A stretch of DNA of 64,000 bases from Okeania sp. KiyG1 (GTDB lineage Bacteria > Cyanobacteriota > Cyanobacteriia > Cyanobacteriales > Microcoleaceae): positions 22,139-86,138 of the forward strand of contig NZ_BLZO01000113.1 in the NCBI RefSeq assembly GCF_014132355.1, written 5' to 3'. This document shows, in pieces, positions 19,118-29,517 of this stretch. Within the stretch, counting starts at the first letter, position 1. The number at the start of each line of letters is the position of its first letter. The notes beneath the pieces were generated by a model. That model was not told the DNA's origin, searched no databases, and saw nothing but the letters and a program-made list of their open reading frames with translations. Made by a program: the position numbers and the translations under genes.

Positions 19118-19284
19118 ATGAAAAAGCAGAGTACAAATAAATATTCTCAAAAACAGGAACTGTCAAAACCCATAGGACAGTTATTACAACAAGCTGGTTT
19201 AATCACAGGAAACCAAGTAGAATAAATTTTGCAATATCAACGTAGTAACTTTCATCTACGATTTGGAGAAATTGCTGTCAGTTA
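19118..19284 (+). pseudogene. Remnant of a GspE/PilB N-terminal-like protein
   Basis: Starts MKKQSTNKYSQKQELSKPIG, then QLLQQAGLITGNQVE, an in-frame TAA, and ILQYQRSNFHLRFGEIAVS before a second stop. The pattern (G.LL..AGLIT..QVE..L..Q....RFGEI) is that of the small helical domain found at the N-terminus of GspE/PilB-type and several cyanobacterial proteins. The 3' end runs into (AAGAAGT)n repeats. A broken gene, function lost. Confidence 0.5.
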
Positions 19285-19623
19285 AAAGTAAGAAGTTAAA
19301 AGTAAGAAGTAAGAAGTAAGAAATAAGAAATAAGAAATAATACCAATTCTCAAAAGCAATGCTATACTTCAGTTCTACTTCAACAGTCAAATATTTGCCA
19401 AGATTCAAAGTCTTTTTTTGACAATTATTAATCGGTTAGTATAGATTTTTCCTACTTTTAACCCCTCCCCCACCTCCCACACTTCCCACACTTCCCCTCC
19501 AGCGGAGGAGGGGCGAGGGGTGGGTCCCCACCCCATCATACATAGCATTCTTTTTGAGAAATGGTATAAGAAATAAGAAATAAGAAGAAAATTATAGCGA
19601 TCAATAGGAGTCAAGGATTCAGT
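19285..19623. repeat. Heptamer tracts and spacer before the tandem array
   Basis: Holds (AAGAAAT)n and (AAGAAGT)n tracts at 19285-19340 and again 19565-19590, a CCCTCCCCCACCTCCC / GGAGGGGCGAGGGGTGGG inverted pair (19460-19530), and the palindromic ATTCTCAAAAG/CTTTTTGAGAAT pair (19347, 19550) that bounds a 210-bp insert. No gene. Confidence 0.5.
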
Positions 19624-20485
19624 AAGTATTTATGCTGCCATAAGTAATCTGAGAATTTGACTCCCGATCTAGGTAAATGAAGATAATTTATATAGTATAA
19701 ATACCTACCAAGCTACGTATTTTTATACTACTTTTGATGTTGCAAATTGAAGTACGAAATGTGGGTTTTAAGTACCTAAAATATAACTTTTAACTTTTAA
19801 CTTTTGACTTTTGACTTTTAACTTTTGACTTTTAACTTTAAGTATTTATGCTGCCATAAGTAATCTGAGAATTTGACTCCCGATCTAGGTAAATGAAGAT
19901 AATTTATATAGTATAAATACCTACCAAGCTACGTATTTTTATACTACTTTTGATGTTGCAAATTGAAGTACGAAATGTGGGTTTTAAGTACCTAAAATAT
20001 AACTTTTAACTTTTAACTTTTGACTTTTGACTTTTAACTTTTGACTTTTAACTTTAAGTATTTATGCTGCCATAAGTAATCTGAGAATTTGACTCCCGAT
20101 CTAGGTAAATGAAGATAATTTATATAGTATAAATACCTACCAAGCTACGTATTTTTATACTACTTTTGATGTTGCAAATTGAAGTACGAAATGTGGGTTT
20201 TAAGTACCTAAAATATAACTTTTAACTTTTAACTTTTAACTTTTGACTTTTAACTTTTGACTTTTAACTTTAAGTATTTATGCTGCCATAAGTAATCTGA
20301 GCATTTGACTCCCGATCTAGGTAAATGAAGATAATTTATATAGTATAAATACCTACCAAACTACGTATTTTTATACTACTTTTGATGTTGCAAATTGAAG
20401 TACGGAATGTGGATTTTAAGTACCTAAAATATAACTTTTAACTTTTAACTTTTGACTTTTAACTTTTGACTTTTGACTTTTGACT
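19624..20485. repeat. Four-copy 216-bp tandem repeat
   Basis: Units start at 19624, 19840, 20056 and 20272 (each AAGTATTTATGCTGCCATAA) and are nearly identical; the fourth differs by a few substitutions (GAGCATTTGACT, CAAACTACG, TACGGAATGTGGATTTT). Each unit ends in a variable run of TTTTAAC/TTTTGAC heptamers. The array reaches the tldD stop codon (20484-20486), so tldD has no independent 3' flank. Related single copies: about 1240-1310 and 58610-58760. Confidence 0.9.
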
Positions 20486-21881
20486 AATGTCCTCCAACTA
20501 CTACATTTTTAATCATCAAGTGAGGACTGCCAATACTTACAGGCAAAGGTGCTTGACCTGCTTTACCACAACTACCACTACTGTAAGTAAAATCATTACC
20601 GATCGCTTCAATATCTTTGAGAGTTTGAAATACATTCCCTGTCAAAGTAACATTACTGACAGCTTCTGCAATTTTTCCATTACGAATCATATAACCTTCT
20701 GCCGCAGCAAATGTAAACATTTCTCCGTTGGTTTGGCCACCTAGACTTCCTATGGCATAAACCCCTCGATCGATATCTTTAATCATTTCCTCAACAGGGC
20801 GATCGCCTGTTTCAATAGCTGTATTGGTCATTCTGACAATAGGTGGATACATTGCATTTATAGCTCTAGCATTTCCTGTAGGTGCTTCTCTCATTTTTCC
20901 AGAAGTTTCTCGATTATGCAGATGAGTTGTTAATACTCCATTTTTAATTAAATATTTGCGCTGTCCAGGAACACCTTCATCATCATATTTGATAGAACCA
21001 CTTAAACCATCAATAGTGGCATCATCTATTACATTCAACTTTTCTGTACCTATTGGTTTACCTAATTTCAGTAACTCTTCCATCTGGGAGTTCTCATAAA
21101 TAGAGTCTGCCTCAGAAAGATGGCCAAAAGCTTCGTGAATAAATACACCTGCCAGATGAGGGTCTAACAAAACAGTATATTGTCCACCTTTAACGGGTTT
21201 TGCCTCTAGTTGACGGATGGCCTGTTCTGCTGCTCTGATAACTTGTTTGTCAATGTGGCAGAGAGTGTTATAATCTGTACGAGAACTGATAGATTTGATG
21301 CCCTGTTTAACTAAACTGCCTTCTCCACAAGTCATGGCTCTAAATTTGCCATTGACATCTAGGCGTTCTTGTGCTATGTAACTGCCGATAGAATTCACAA
21401 AATAAGTAATGGCAAAGCGATCGCGATAATTGACATTTGTGGCCTGAATTCGAGGGTCGAAATCTAGCAATAACTGATTGTAGGTTTCAATTAATTGTCG
21501 TTTTTCTGCTAAAGATATGCCACGGGGGTCGTGGCCAAATTTGACTGCTACATAATCTTGAATAGGTTCAATGGGAGATAATTGAGTAGTTTTTTTTCCT
21601 ACTAAATAAGCGTGAGAAATTGCTTCTTCGATTCTATTTGATAGTTCTGAAATATTGTTGAAAGTAACGAAGCTCCATCCTCCTTTGTGGCAAGCGCGAA
21701 TACCTCCGGCAAGGGAAAAATGAGAGTTAATTGTATTTAATTGTAGGCCATAAAATGAAATAGTAGTTGATTCACTTTGTTCTAGGCGAATTTCTAGATA
21801 ATCGACATGGTTATGGTAATTATAAATTTTATTTTGTAATTGCTCTAGAAGAGAATTATTTTTTGTGAGTTTTATAGCCAT
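20484..21881 (-). CDS. tldD: Metalloprotease TldD
   Basis: 465 residues, normal length for TldD, the zinc metallopeptidase that with TldE/PmbA digests unstructured peptides (and matures some RiPPs). The zinc motif HEAFGH (HExxxH) lies in the middle of LAGVFIHEAFGHLSEADS, with the further ligand expected near SSGSCGKAGQ at the C-terminus. Other signatures: DDEGVPGQRKYLIKNGVL, LHNRETS, IYENSQMEEL. The partner tldE is not in the window. The stop codon abuts a tandem-repeat array, so 3' regulation must be unusual. Start ATG 21881 is followed by AIKLTKNNSLLEQLQ. Confidence 0.93.
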   Translation of the reverse strand: MAIKLTKNNSLLEQLQNKIYNYHNHVDYLEIRLEQSESTTISFYGLQLNTINSHFSLAGGIRACHKGGWSFVTFNNISELSNRIEEAISHAYLVGKKTTQLSPIEPIQDYVAVKFGHDPRGISLAEKRQLIETYNQLLLDFDPRIQATNVNYRDRFAITYFVNSIGSYIAQERLDVNGKFRAMTCGEGSLVKQGIKSISSRTDYNTLCHIDKQVIRAAEQAIRQLEAKPVKGGQYTVLLDPHLAGVFIHEAFGHLSEADSIYENSQMEELLKLGKPIGTEKLNVIDDATIDGLSGSIKYDDEGVPGQRKYLIKNGVLTTHLHNRETSGKMREAPTGNARAINAMYPPIVRMTNTAIETGDRPVEEMIKDIDRGVYAIGSLGGQTNGEMFTFAAAEGYMIRNGKIAEAVSNVTLTGNVFQTLKDIEAIGNDFTYSSGSCGKAGQAPLPVSIGSPHLMIKNVVVGGH

Positions 21882-21907
21882 TATCTATTGTTATGCTGAT
21901 ATTAGTT

Positions 21908-22125
21908 TAAGCATTTCCTGCGGAATGCTGCGCAAACAGCGGTCAGCTATCAGCTATTCCTAGGTCATGCTGCGCAAACAGCTTTATTACCTTTAGTGGA
22001 CAATTTAAGCTCGTTATTCTTTTGCTTCAATTCTTTGTTTAAAAATGTAGTAGTAGAAGTTAAGCAAGTGCTTGCTTCATTCATTTTTATTGCGCTCGAG
22101 CTGACTGCTAATAGCTGAATGCTTA
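21908..22125. mobile_element. MITE family M3 copy
   Basis: TAAGCATTTCCTGCGGAATG at the left, GCTAATAGCTGAATGCTTA at the right, 218 bp. Carries two GC-rich inserts ending TGCTGCGCAAACAGC. The region 22126-22354 up to the next gene holds no feature beyond its presumed promoter. Confidence 0.55.
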
Positions 22126-22354
22126 TATATTAGTTGTTATTGAATCAAATAAATTTGATGAAAATTTGTAGTTATTATTCACTTTCTTACTTGAAAATGT
22201 TACTTCTGGCTTATAGTAGCTCGTTCGGCGATTATTTATAATAATAAATGTTTGTATAGAACACCAATGGAACCTAATTATAGAATATCTTAAAATCTTA
22301 ATTTCATCTTAGTTAGGATTGTAGAATGCTTGTATATACATTTTTGAGTTATAA

Positions 22355-23182
22355 ATGAAAGCTGAAATAATCAATTTAATAAACACAGCTTGGCTATTTC
22401 TAGAAGGTAATAGCAGATTCATGTCTTGGAATTTATTTTTAGCTTTATTTCCTTTGGCCATGAGTTTTTGGTTGTTTTCTAAACCTCGCTCCATTTTTAT
22501 ACGATGGGGAGTGTTATTACTACTGGGCGCTAGTTTATTGCCAAATATAAACAGAGTTATGGCCTATGGCAGTAAATTGAATATTGAGGCGGCGATCGCT
22601 ATTACTTTAGTATTAATAGTTTTAGGTATATATTTATTACGTCGTTCCCAGCATTCTTCTTTATTGTGGTGGTTTGGTTTATTAATTTTTATCGCTTTTT
22701 TACCTAATGCTCCTTATGTATTAACTGATATTATTCATCTCTATCAAGATATTCGTCAAAGTAATTCTGTATGGGTTTTGACTTTAGCAGTAGTTCCCCA
22801 ATATTTGTTATTTATGTTTATTGGGTTTGAAGCTTATGTTCTTTCTTTAATTAATTTGGGCTACTATTTACAGCGACAAGGTTGGAGTAATTTTATTCTG
22901 GGAATAGAGTTAATTATTCATTGTCTTTCTGCTATTGGTATTTATTTGGGAAGGTTCAAACGTTTTAATAGTTGGGATATAGTTACTAACCCTGATGCTT
23001 TGGTAAAAAGTGTTTATAATGACCTGTTCGACCGACGTCCTATTTTAGTAATATTGATTACTTTTATAGTTATTTTGAGTTTATATTGGCTAATGAAATT
23101 AGTAACTTTAGCTCTACTGCAACAATATCAAATAAATCAAGAAGAGTCAGAAAAAATTTCTAGAGCTTCACCAAAATTTTAG
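22355..23182 (+). CDS. DUF1361 integral membrane protein
   Basis: 275 residues with about seven hydrophobic helices (for example WNLFLALFPLAMSFWLF, AAIAITLVLIVLGIYLL, WWFGLLIFIAFLPNAPYVL, VPQYLLFMFIGFEAYVLS, ILVILITFIVILSLYWL). The LFLALFPL start and the FLPNAPYVLTDIIHL motif are hallmarks of DUF1361, a bacterial membrane family of unknown function found in Firmicutes and cyanobacteria. No operon partner. The ATG at 22355 fits; a second Met at codon 23 precedes the conserved SWNLFLALFP, so the first 22 residues may be lineage-specific. Confidence 0.8.
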   Translation: MKAEIINLINTAWLFLEGNSRFMSWNLFLALFPLAMSFWLFSKPRSIFIRWGVLLLLGASLLPNINRVMAYGSKLNIEAAIAITLVLIVLGIYLLRRSQHSSLLWWFGLLIFIAFLPNAPYVLTDIIHLYQDIRQSNSVWVLTLAVVPQYLLFMFIGFEAYVLSLINLGYYLQRQGWSNFILGIELIIHCLSAIGIYLGRFKRFNSWDIVTNPDALVKSVYNDLFDRRPILVILITFIVILSLYWLMKLVTLALLQQYQINQEESEKISRASPKF

Positions 23183-24001
23183 TGAGATATTTCAACAATT
23201 AATAATTAATAATTAATAATTAATAATTAATAATTAATTAGGGCGTGACCGATCAAATCTCAAGGCATTGACATATAAAGGTATTAGCCTTTTTTAGCTG
23301 GAAATACCTGGTTTTGATCCCTTCACGCTCATGAATGGAGCCCATATTTCAAGCCTCTTACTTTCCTCCGGAATGCTGCACAAACAGGCAGAGGTACTGA
23401 TAACTGATAACTGAAATGACTCTTAACTACTCCCTACTCCCTACTCCCTACCTCAACAAAAAGACTTTATTCAGCAAACTCTAATTAGCGGGACTTACAC
23501 AAAAAAGCAGCAAAAAATAGGCTCAAATATAGATAGCCAGAGGCTTTTACGTCGAAAAGGTATAATTCCTTTATTACCAAGGGTTTTAGCCATTTTTAGG
23601 GCTTTGACGTAATTCCCTTGCCTTAGAGTGACTTTTCCTGCGGAATGCTGTGCAAACAAGCATTTTTCTGCCCAGAAAATGTGTAAGTCCCATTAGTAAA
23701 TTTTGGGCACTATGTATCAGATTGTAAATTAGTTCAAAAGTTTATATTAATTGCCTTTAGGTTGTTTTTTTGATTAAAAAAACAACGTCTTTTTTTGAGC
23801 TTGCCCTACTTAAAAATATCGATCTGCTTTTAGGAAACTTCATTACTTATTTAGTAAATATCAGTAGCTTGAATTAGCTATAGATGGACATAGTTAAAAT
23901 TATCGATCATCATGTTTTTTTATATGCATAATTACCGTATATTTACAGATGAAAAATCATAGGTTATGATTGATATTAGTTGACCTTTAGAAAATTCAAG
24001 A
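23183..24001. repeat. Intergenic with diverged MITE M2 (23239-23483) and T-rich hairpin
   Basis: (AATAATT)n at 23195-23235; then TAGGGCGTGACCGATCAAAT to TTATTCAGCAAACTCTA, a diverged M2 with GCATTGACATATAAAGG. At 23640 a CTGCGGAATGCTGTGCAAAC insert. At 23760-23790 GGTTGTTTTTTTGATT/AAAAAAACAACG forms a hairpin. No gene. Confidence 0.5.
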
Positions 24002-25987
24002 ATGAATAAATTTAACAGTAAACTTTGGAATAGTTTTTTGCAGATTGCTCAACCATATTTTTACCCGTTAGAACCGGGAGGAAGCAAAGTATTTTTAGGA
24101 TTATTATTTCTACTTTTGATATTTTTATTTGCTGCTGTTTTTTTAGTTGTTAGTTTGATTTGCATAGTTAGTGCAGCTATATTTGGCGAGTCATTTAATA
24201 ATATTGCTCCTGGTTTAGTCAATATAATTCAAAATATTATTAATTCGCACTGGATATTTGTTATTGCTTTAATGATTGTAGTTCCTGCCATTGGTTTTTG
24301 GTACTATAAAAGACAACTTATCCCACGTTGGCAACCTTGGGCATTATTAAGTTTGTTATTATTATTATCTCTATCAGTTAGTGGTTTAAATGTAATTATT
24401 AGCTATGTAGGCAACTTTTTTACAACTGCATTATCTGAAAAAGACCAGCCTACATTTTGGCGGTTTTTATTTGTTTATGCCGGGGTTTTTATTATTGGTA
24501 CTCCTATAGTTGTTATTTACGCATATACAAGGCAAAAATTAGGACTGTACTGGCGAGAGTGGATGACAAATAAGTTTCTAGATAACTACTTAAAAAATAG
24601 GTCATATTATGAAATAGACTCAAAAGGTGCAATCGATAATCCAGACCAAAGAATTGCAGAGGATATTAAATCTTTCACTAACCAAAGTTTATTTTTTCTT
24701 CTCACAATTCTCAATTCAATAATTGACGTTATTTCCTTCACAGGAATTTTATGGTCAATATCAATACCACTCTCAATATTTCTCATTATTTATGCTGTAG
24801 CGGGAACATTAGTAGCAGTAATTTTTGGCAGAAAATTAATTCCTTTAAATTTCTACCAACTCAAACGAGAAGCAGATTTTCGTTATGGATTAGTTCATAT
24901 CCGCGACCATGCTGAATCAATTGCTTTTTACCGAGGAGAAGAGCAAGAATTATCTCAAATTAGGCAAAGATTTACTCAGGTTTTTAATAACTTTAATTTA
25001 CTGATTGGCTGGCAAAGAAATGTAGATTACTTTACCACAGGTTATCGATATGCAGTAATTATTTTGCCTTCTTTAATTATGGCTCCTATTTACTTTGCAG
25101 GTGAGATTAAATTTGGAGATATTAGTCAGGCAGGTTTTGCTTTTAGTCAAGTTTTAGGAGCTTTTTCTTTAGTAGTTAGTCAAATTGACAACTTAACTAA
25201 TTTTGCGGCTGGTATTAACCGTTTGGATAAATTTAGAGAAACATTAGAAGAGACCACAAAAGTATCAGAAGAAGGAAATAGGGAAATTGACATCACAGAA
25301 AGTTCTAGATTAGCCTTAGAAAAGATTACTTTAAATACTCCTCTAAACCACGAAGAAATTAATGAAAGTCAAAAGACTTTGGTAGAAAATTTATCAGTAG
25401 TAGTAAATTCAGGTCAAGGATTATTAATTGTTGGAAAAAGTGGAGCAGGAAAAAGTTCTTTATTAAGAGCAATAGCAGGTCTATGGACATCGGGTACGGG
25501 TCGTTTAGTACGCCCTAATTTGGAGAAAATGTTATTTCTACCTCAGCGCCCTTATATGATTTTAGGAAGTTTACGAGAACAGTTGTTATACCCTCAAGTT
25601 AACCAAGATTTTGATGAGTATGAATTAAGAAAAATTTTGAAACTGGTTAACTTAGAAGATTTACCAGATAGATTAGATGGTTTTGATGTGGAGTTACCAT
25701 GGGAAAATGTTTTATCTTTGGGGGAACAACAACGTTTAGCTTTTGCAAGACTATTATTAATTAAGCCTAATTATGCAATTTTAGATGAAGCTACCAGCGC
25801 TTTAGACCTACAAAATGAAGCGGAACTTTATCAAAAATTACAAGCAACTCAAACAACATTTGTAAGTGTAGGACATCGTTTAAGTTTGTTGAAATATCAT
25901 CAACAAGTTTTAGAATTAACAGGTAATGCTAATTGGCGAGTATTATCAGCAGAAGATTATCAAGCAGAAGCTAGTTCTTATAATTAA
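24002..25987 (+). CDS. ABC transporter, SbmA/ABCD-type half transporter (TMD-NBD fusion)
   Basis: 661 residues. The N-terminal 400 residues are the ABC_membrane_2 domain (long hydrophobic helices, then PTFWRFLFVYAGVFIIGTP, LYWREWMTNKFLDNYL with the EAA-like segment, and NPDQRIAEDIKSFT characteristic of the ABCD/SbmA/YddA group). The C-terminal NBD has Walker A GKSGAGKSSLLRAIAGLW, Q-loop FLPQRPYM, signature LSLGEQQRLAFARLLL and Walker B YAILDEATSALD. Cyanobacterial members carry peptides, vitamin B12 or acyl compounds across the membrane; the substrate here is not deducible. Works as a homodimer. Start ATG preceded by GAAAATTCAAGA, a weak ribosome-binding site. Confidence 0.9.
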   Translation: MNKFNSKLWNSFLQIAQPYFYPLEPGGSKVFLGLLFLLLIFLFAAVFLVVSLICIVSAAIFGESFNNIAPGLVNIIQNIINSHWIFVIALMIVVPAIGFWYYKRQLIPRWQPWALLSLLLLLSLSVSGLNVIISYVGNFFTTALSEKDQPTFWRFLFVYAGVFIIGTPIVVIYAYTRQKLGLYWREWMTNKFLDNYLKNRSYYEIDSKGAIDNPDQRIAEDIKSFTNQSLFFLLTILNSIIDVISFTGILWSISIPLSIFLIIYAVAGTLVAVIFGRKLIPLNFYQLKREADFRYGLVHIRDHAESIAFYRGEEQELSQIRQRFTQVFNNFNLLIGWQRNVDYFTTGYRYAVIILPSLIMAPIYFAGEIKFGDISQAGFAFSQVLGAFSLVVSQIDNLTNFAAGINRLDKFRETLEETTKVSEEGNREIDITESSRLALEKITLNTPLNHEEINESQKTLVENLSVVVNSGQGLLIVGKSGAGKSSLLRAIAGLWTSGTGRLVRPNLEKMLFLPQRPYMILGSLREQLLYPQVNQDFDEYELRKILKLVNLEDLPDRLDGFDVELPWENVLSLGEQQRLAFARLLLIKPNYAILDEATSALDLQNEAELYQKLQATQTTFVSVGHRLSLLKYHQQVLELTGNANWRVLSAEDYQAEASSYN

Positions 25988-26889
25988 TAATTAATAATTA
26001 ATAATTAATAATTAGGGCTTGCTGATTAACTATCAAAGCATTGACAGATAAAGGTTATAGGGAACAGGAAGGAGGAATAATGGATAATAATTGATTTACA
26101 GCACTTTTTAGGAAGGGTGAGGTACAGTTTATTAATTCTCTGTTGCCTGTTGCTTTCCGGAGCTGTTGCCTAAAGTCCTAAAATTTTGTACCTCACTAAC
26201 TCCGAAACTGCTGTAATTTTTGATTTTTGGAGATAGTTATTATATCATGTTCGGATAATCAGTTATAAAAAACCTTCTGCCTTCTGCCCTCTGCCTTCTG
26301 CCTTCGGTCCGCAGATATTATAAGTATTCAACCGAACATGATATTAGACTTCTCCGAAAATAGTCAAACAAATACTATAACTATCTTTTAAGGAGCGATC
26401 GCTATTCTACCAAGATGGTTAATTTCTACAGTCTCATAGATATTAGACATCTCCAAAAATCAAAAATAAAATCAATTATACTACAGAAATTATCAATTAT
26501 TTCCCCCTCCATACCTATTCCCTATTCCCTCCATACCTATTCCCTCCATACCTATTCCCTCTTTTCTGGAGATGTCTATTAGAGATAGTTAGTATTAATA
26601 TTTAGAGATAGTTAGTATTAATATATAGCAATCAGGAATCAGTTGTGAGAATTGAGGTGTTCCTTAAAAGTATAGAATATAGCAATTATTATATTCATAT
26701 GATGCGTTTTTTTATTCTTCTCTGTTCCCTGTTCCCTATTCCCTAAAAGTTTTCAATATCTCACAACTCAAATCATATTGCTATATAGTCCTTTTTATTT
26801 AAATCAGGGGAATAAGGAGGCTAACTGAAATGACTATTCCCTCCATACATTTTTCATGCCACTTGGTCTCCACATCCCAGGTAAAAACG
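25988..26889. repeat. Intergenic repeat cluster: M2 end, inverted M1 (26241-26345), M4 (26444-26578)
   Basis: (AATAATT)n then an M2 left end TAGGGCTTGCTGATTAAC at 26013 without a right end. M1 in inverted orientation: TATATCATGTTCGGATAATC ... TATTCAACCGAACATGATATT with (CCTTCTG)n inside. M4: TAGACATCTCCAAAAATC ... TTCTGGAGATGTCTA, about 135 bp, with TATTCCCTCCATACC repeats inside. A related, diverged M4 lies at 29310-29410. No gene. Confidence 0.6.
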
Positions 26890-28239
26890 CTATATATTAT
26901 TTTGAATAACTTGCCGATATTCACTCTTACGCTTCACTCCTTTCAACTGTTCGACCAAACCCTTATTCTTAAAAAACTGAATCGTTGGTGTAGACATTAC
27001 CCCTGCATTCTGAGCAATTTCGGGATCTTGCTCAATATCAATCTCTACATAATGAATTTTTCCCTCAAACTCTTGTAGAACCTTCTCCAAAATAGGCTTC
27101 AAAGTATGACATGGAGCACAGGTAGGAGCAGAATACTTAACTATAATTAGGCGATCGCTCTGGTGGTAGAGTTTCCGCAAAGCATAACCGCCAAGATGGT
27201 GAGTAGAATTCTGGTCAAAACTCTCAACAGTATCAACAACTATCTCCTCATCCGACTTCTTAGTTGCTTTTTCCTGAGCAAACTCCTGTACCAAACCTTT
27301 TTCCGACAACCATTTCTCTACCAACATTGCCCCCATACAACCACTACCAGCAGCAGTTATTGCCTGACGAAACTCACTATCTTGGACATCACCTACAGCA
27401 TAGACACCTTCAACGCTAGTTTTCACCATATCTCGAGTAAGCACATAACCCTTCTCATCCAACTCCAACTGTCCTTGAAAAATTTGAGTATTTGGGGTAT
27501 GACCAATAGCATAAAACAAACCTTCCACTGGTAAGTCCTGCTGTGTACCAGTCTGATTATTTCTCAGTTTCACACCTTCCAACACACCATTACCATATAC
27601 ATCTATAACTTCAGTTTGCCAATGAACAGTAATTTTCGGATTTTCTAACACTCTCTGCTGCATAGTCTTACTCGCCCGCATCCGGTCTCGACGTACCAAT
27701 AAATGAATATGAGAACCATACTTAGTTAAATAAAGAGACTCCTCCGCTGCAGTATCCCCACCACCAATAACTGCTAATTCCACTCCCTTAAAAGCTGGGT
27801 TGGCTCCATCGCAGACAGCACAAGCAGAAATACCACTATTCCAAAATTTTTCTTCACTAGGTAGTTTGAGTTTCTTGGCAGTCGCCCCAGTAGCAATGAT
27901 GATGCTATAAGTTTTAATTTCTCGTTCCTCTGACTTAATAGTAAATGGGTACTGAGTTAGGTCTACAAAAGTAACATCTTCTGTGTATAGTTCTGTCCCC
28001 CAGCGAACTGCTTGATTTTTCATTCGTTCCATTAATTGCGGTCCAGTAATACCTTCGGGAAAACCAGGAAAGTTCTCTACTTCAGTCGTTGTCATTAATT
28101 GACCCCCTGGTATACCTCCTATTTGATAACCTTCAAAGACTACTGGTTTGAGGTTAGCACGTCCTGCATAGATCGCCGCAGTATAGCCTGCTGGTCCTGA
28201 ACCTATAATTACTAAGTTTTCTATTCTTTGTTTTGTCAT
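26890..28239 (-). CDS. NADPH-thioredoxin reductase C (NTRC: TrxR-Trx fusion)
   Basis: 449 residues. The N-terminal FAD/NADPH module has [16 protein letters not shown], the redox pair CAVC in SACAVCDG, and the NADPH site [17 protein letters not shown] linker of about 25 residues joins it to a thioredoxin domain ([20 protein letters not shown]). The reductase-thioredoxin fusion in this order is NTRC, which reduces 2-Cys peroxiredoxins with NADPH in cyanobacteria and chloroplasts. The thioredoxin active site reads CAPC, whereas the usual NTRC site is CGPC. Single gene, with repeats both sides. Start ATG before [17 protein letters not shown]. Confidence 0.93.
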   Translation of the reverse strand: MTKQRIENLVIIGSGPAGYTAAIYAGRANLKPVVFEGYQIGGIPGGQLMTTTEVENFPGFPEGITGPQLMERMKNQAVRWGTELYTEDVTFVDLTQYPFTIKSEEREIKTYSIIIATGATAKKLKLPSEEKFWNSGISACAVCDGANPAFKGVELAVIGGGDTAAEESLYLTKYGSHIHLLVRRDRMRASKTMQQRVLENPKITVHWQTEVIDVYGNGVLEGVKLRNNQTGTQQDLPVEGLFYAIGHTPNTQIFQGQLELDEKGYVLTRDMVKTSVEGVYAVGDVQDSEFRQAITAAGSGCMGAMLVEKWLSEKGLVQEFAQEKATKKSDEEIVVDTVESFDQNSTHHLGGYALRKLYHQSDRLIIVKYSAPTCAPCHTLKPILEKVLQEFEGKIHYVEIDIEQDPEIAQNAGVMSTPTIQFFKNKGLVEQLKGVKRKSEYRQVIQNNI

Positions 28240-28372
28240 AATATTAAGATTTCGTGGTAGATAGTAACGTTTTTGTACTGTACTTTCTTCCAGTTAAAAG
28301 TTCCTGATTTTTTGTAGACATTGTTTGCTTGTTCAATCGTACTAAAGCTTGGTTAAAATTTCTCTCTTTGCA

Positions 28373-28452
28373 TAAGCATTCAGCAGTCAGCTATTAGCTA
28401 TTACTTTTAGTTTAGGATAAAAGCTTTATTTAATCGTCTTACTACAAAATTT
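28373..28452. repeat. Left part of MITE M3, cut by the IS1-like element
   Basis: TAAGCATTCAGCAGTCAGCT followed by TTTTAGTTTAGGATAAAAGC and ATCGTCTTACTACAAAA, matching the left 110 bases of the copy at 18647. The right half is not found after the IS1-like element, so it is a truncated M3. Confidence 0.5.
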
Positions 28453-29297
28453 GGGCGTTGCTGAATTAAGGTATGATTTGGAAAAAGAGCGATCGCGCTC
28501 ACTATAAAATAATTTATATTATTTGAATAAGGAGTTGGCACATCTCTAAATTTTAGAAGCGTGAATTAATAATTGAATAGAATATTTGAGCATTTCTTCA
28601 GACTTAGAATAGCAAAGAGTTTGACGATGTAACCTTGCTAAATCATGTCTTAATAAGCGTATTTTCACCAACAAAATCGAACCATGTATGTTTTACTAAT
28701 AATTTGATCTCCATCACTGTTTAAAATTTGGGTAAACTTTCCATCCATCTGTCACATAAAAATAACATTTCCATTTACTAATAACTTCCCACCCTGGGAG
28801 CAAAAGTTTTGGCACTATGGTCTCCTAAAACCCATCCCAAAATACCCTGTTTAAAGTGGTCTACTGCAGCTCCTGTGCCAAATTTTGTTTTTTTTGAGCA
28901 TACCATAGTTTCTAATTCATCTAATTCTCCTACTTCAGGAGTTTCCAGTGGATCATAACAATCAGGTAAGAGTTTCCCTACTTGTTTGACCCAATTAATA
29001 ATTGTGGTATGATGCACTTTCTTAACTCTTTCAATACCTCGCTCATCCCATACCATTGACATACATTTTTAGACATTCTTGTTTAAGAGCTTGAGAGTAA
29101 CCTCTACCAGGTTCATAACATTCTATGAATTGTCGGCCACAATGGACACAAATATAGTTTTGCTTTCCTTTTTTATGACCATTTTTATTGATATGATCTG
29201 ATTTACATTCAGGACATTGCATAATTTTGAATTCTAATAAGTTGACTTTTTTGGCGATCGCTCTTTTCCCAAATCATACCCTAATTCAGCAACGCCC
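28453..29297 (-). mobile_element. IS1-family element with about 44-bp terminal inverted repeats
   Basis: 845 bp. Ends read GGGCGTTGCTGAATTA and continue through GTATGATTTGG to AGAGCGATCGC in both orientations, with about two mismatches over 44 bp; a HIP1 octamer forms the inner edge of each arm. The flanks share only TTT, so the target duplication is uncertain. Confidence 0.8.
28547..29222 (-). pseudogene. IS1-family transposase (InsAB type), frameshifted
   Basis: Readable in pieces: the N-terminal zinc-binding InsA part (MQCPECKSDHINKNGHKKG, then ICVHCGRQF), the helix-turn-helix GIERVKKVHHTTIINWVKQV, the catalytic region LDELETMVCSKK and TAVDHFKQGILGWVLGDHSA equivalent (here GAAVDHFKQGILGWVLGD), and the C-terminal TLCYSKSEEMLKYSIQLL. 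At least three frame shifts or stops (near 29060, 28790 and 28690) separate them, so no active transposase. Confidence 0.8.
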
Positions 29298-29517
29298 TTT
29301 ATCCTCAAAAGACATCTCCAATCATTAAAAATAAAATCAATTATCCTAGAGCGTGTCATCAATTATTTCCCTCTACTCCCTACTCCCTACTCCCTCTTTT
29401 CTGGAGAGAGCTAAAAGATACGATCAGGGGTTCTATATGATTATATCTATGTAGAACTTTTGCTATACTTGCTCATGAAGTTATACCAAATTTACGCAAA
29501 GCTACTTACATCTTAAT

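Noticed and set aside
19624-20485. Possible CRISPR array
   Set aside because: The repeat period is 216 bp and units are near-identical throughout, with no short repeats separated by unique spacers and no cas genes nearby.
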